A stretch of 23,493 nucleotides of DNA from an uncultured Eubacteriales bacterium (lineage in GTDB: Bacteria; Bacillota; Clostridia; Oscillospirales; Oscillospiraceae): assembly GCA_900544975.1 (NCBI GenBank), contig UQXI01000038.1, positions 1-23,493 on the forward strand. The letters run 5' to 3'. A program made the position numbers and the translations under genes. Positions within the stretch are counted from its first letter, which is position 1. Every line of letters begins with the position of its first letter. Positions 22,301 to 23,493 of the stretch are shown here, one piece after another. Under the pieces are notes generated by a model that was not told the DNA's origin, did not search any database, and worked only from the letters and a program-made list of their open reading frames with translations.

Positions 22301-23493
22301 TTAGAACAAGCCAGAGATCTTGCCGTTCTCGTCCACGTCGATCCGCTCTGCAGCGGGGACCTTGGGCAGACCGGGCATGGTCATGATCTCGCCGGTGAGG
22401 GCAACCAGGAAGCCAGCGCCAGCAGCAACCTTGATGTTCCGCACGGTAACGGTGAAGCCTTCGGGAGCGCCCAGCTTGGTCTGGTCGTCGGTGAAGGAGT
22501 ACTGCGTCTTGGCCATGCAGATGGGCATCTTGTCGTAGCCCAGCTCGGTGAGGGTCTTGATCTGCTTCTCAGCGTTGGCAGTGAAGTTCACAGCGTCACC
22601 GTGGTAGATCTTCTTGACAATGGCCTCAATCTTCTCCTTGATGGGCAGATCCAGCTCGTAGGAGAAGGTGAAGTCGTTGGGCTGGTCGCACAGACGGATG
22701 ACTTCCTGTGCCAGTGCCACGCCGCCTTCGCCGCCCTTGGCCCAGACTTCGGACAGAGCCACGTTGACGCCCAGCTCCTTGCACTTGCGCTCCACCAGAG
22801 CCAGCTCGGCCTCGGTATCCTGGGGGAACCGGTTGATGGCCACCACGCAGGGCAGCTTGTAAACCTTGGTGATGTTCTCCACATGCCGCAGCAGGTTGGG
22901 CAGGCCCTTCTCCAGAGCCTCCAGGTTCTCGTTGCCGGTCTCAGCCTTGGGCACGCCGCCGTTGTACTTCAGAGCGCGGACGGTGGCAACCAGGACCACG
23001 CAGTTGGGCTTCAGGCCGGCCATCCGGCACTTGATGTCCAGGAACTTCTCCGCGCCCAGATCCGCGCCGAAGCCGGCCTCGGTCACAACGTAGTCGGCCA
23101 GCTTGAGGCTCAGCCTGGTGGCAATGGCACTGTTGCAGCCGTGGGCAATGTTGGCGAACGGACCGCCGTGGATGATGGCGGGGTTGTGCTCCAGCGTCTG
23201 GACAAGATTCGGGTCGAGCGCATCCTTCAAAAGTGCGGTCATCGCGCCCGCTGCGCCGATCTGCCCGGCGGTGACGGGCTGGCCGTCGTAGGTGTAGGCG
23301 CAGACGATGCGGGACAGGCGGGCCTTTAAGTCCTCCAGATCGGTGGCCAGGCAGAACACCGCCATGACCTCGCTGGCAACGGTGATGTCAAAGCCGTCCT
23401 CACGCGGGGTGCCGTTGACCTTGCCGCCCAGGCCGTCCACAATAAAGCGCAGCTGGCGGTCATTCATGTCCATGCAGCGCTTCCAGGCGATGC
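22301..23493 (-). CDS. fhs: Formate-tetrahydrofolate ligase, C-terminal part only
   Basis: Formate-THF ligase makes formyl-THF from formate, THF and ATP, the entry step of the methyl branch. About 396 of roughly 556 residues are visible; the N-terminal part lies beyond the window. The frame runs to the edge (IAWKRCMDMNDRQLR), so an apparent start at 23473 is internal. Family motifs include NGTPREDGFDITVASEVMAVFCL, TLEHNPAIIHGGPFANIAHGCNS, VTEAGFGADLGAEKF, VVAINRFPQDTEAE and the family's usual end GLPKVPAAERIDVDENGKISGLF. The P-loop is outside the window. It is followed by its own terminator and then fchA and folD on the same strand, in pathway order. Confidence 0.97.
   Translation of the reverse strand, partial: IAWKRCMDMNDRQLRFIVDGLGGKVNGTPREDGFDITVASEVMAVFCLATDLEDLKARLSRIVCAYTYDGQPVTAGQIGAAGAMTALLKDALDPNLVQTLEHNPAIIHGGPFANIAHGCNSAIATRLSLKLADYVVTEAGFGADLGAEKFLDIKCRMAGLKPNCVVLVATVRALKYNGGVPKAETGNENLEALEKGLPNLLRHVENITKVYKLPCVVAINRFPQDTEAELALVERKCKELGVNVALSEVWAKGGEGGVALAQEVIRLCDQPNDFTFSYELDLPIKEKIEAIVKKIYHGDAVNFTANAEKQIKTLTELGYDKMPICMAKTQYSFTDDQTKLGAPEGFTVTVRNIKVAAGAGFLVALTGEIMTMPGLPKVPAAERIDVDENGKISGLF

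Noticed and set aside
23473..23493. Start codon of fhs at 23473
   Set aside because: The reading frame continues to the window edge with family-like residues (IAWKRC), and the visible part is about 160 residues shorter than the family.

Overview
The window is high-GC bacterial DNA with strong AGGAGG-type ribosome binding sites, SLH and L,D-transpeptidase cell-wall proteins, and genes of the Wood-Ljungdahl (reductive acetyl-CoA) pathway. This suggests an anaerobic member of Bacillota, class Clostridia, most likely an Oscillospiraceae-type lineage. That placement is an inference from gene content and composition, not from a marker-gene comparison.

Layout. (1) Bases 1-900: the 3'-truncated tRNA-Pro(UGG) on the minus strand, a repeat-rich non-coding stretch full of inverted repeats, and a small minus-strand gene of unknown function. 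(2) 873-6429: a near-consensus promoter driving a large SIR2/NB-ARC/TPR STAND-type ATPase, closely followed by a secreted SLH/L,D-transpeptidase. (3) 6472-7900: an acyl-ACP thioesterase with its own terminator, a minus-strand terminator with no obvious gene, and a 78-residue orphan protein. (4) 7927-13139: a promoter and operon of metF, cooC/acsF-like, acsD and a fused acsC-acsE gene, closed by a strong hairpin. (5) 13184-16482: a 109-bp inverted-repeat element, then acsV (the corrinoid protein reactivase), a GyrI-like ligand-binding protein and a DUF3786 protein, closed by a terminator. (6) 16621-17469: an AraC/GyrI-like regulator, with a bidirectional terminator separating it from (7) the minus-strand genes (transcription order fhs | fchA-folD-GtrII-like membrane protein-DUF1576 membrane protein).

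The minus-strand folate genes (fhs, fchA, folD) take formate to methylene-THF. MetF on the plus strand makes methyl-THF. The AcsE half of the fusion moves the methyl group onto the corrinoid held by the AcsC half and AcsD, and AcsV re-reduces inactivated cob(II)alamin. So the window encodes the whole methyl branch from formate to methyl-CFeSP. The CO dehydrogenase (acsA), acetyl-CoA synthase (acsB), formate dehydrogenase and MetV are not in it. The two most interesting items are the AcsC-AcsE fusion, which puts methyl donor enzyme and acceptor on one chain, and the SIR2-NB-ARC-TPR protein, a likely NAD-depleting immune sensor close to a tRNA gene.
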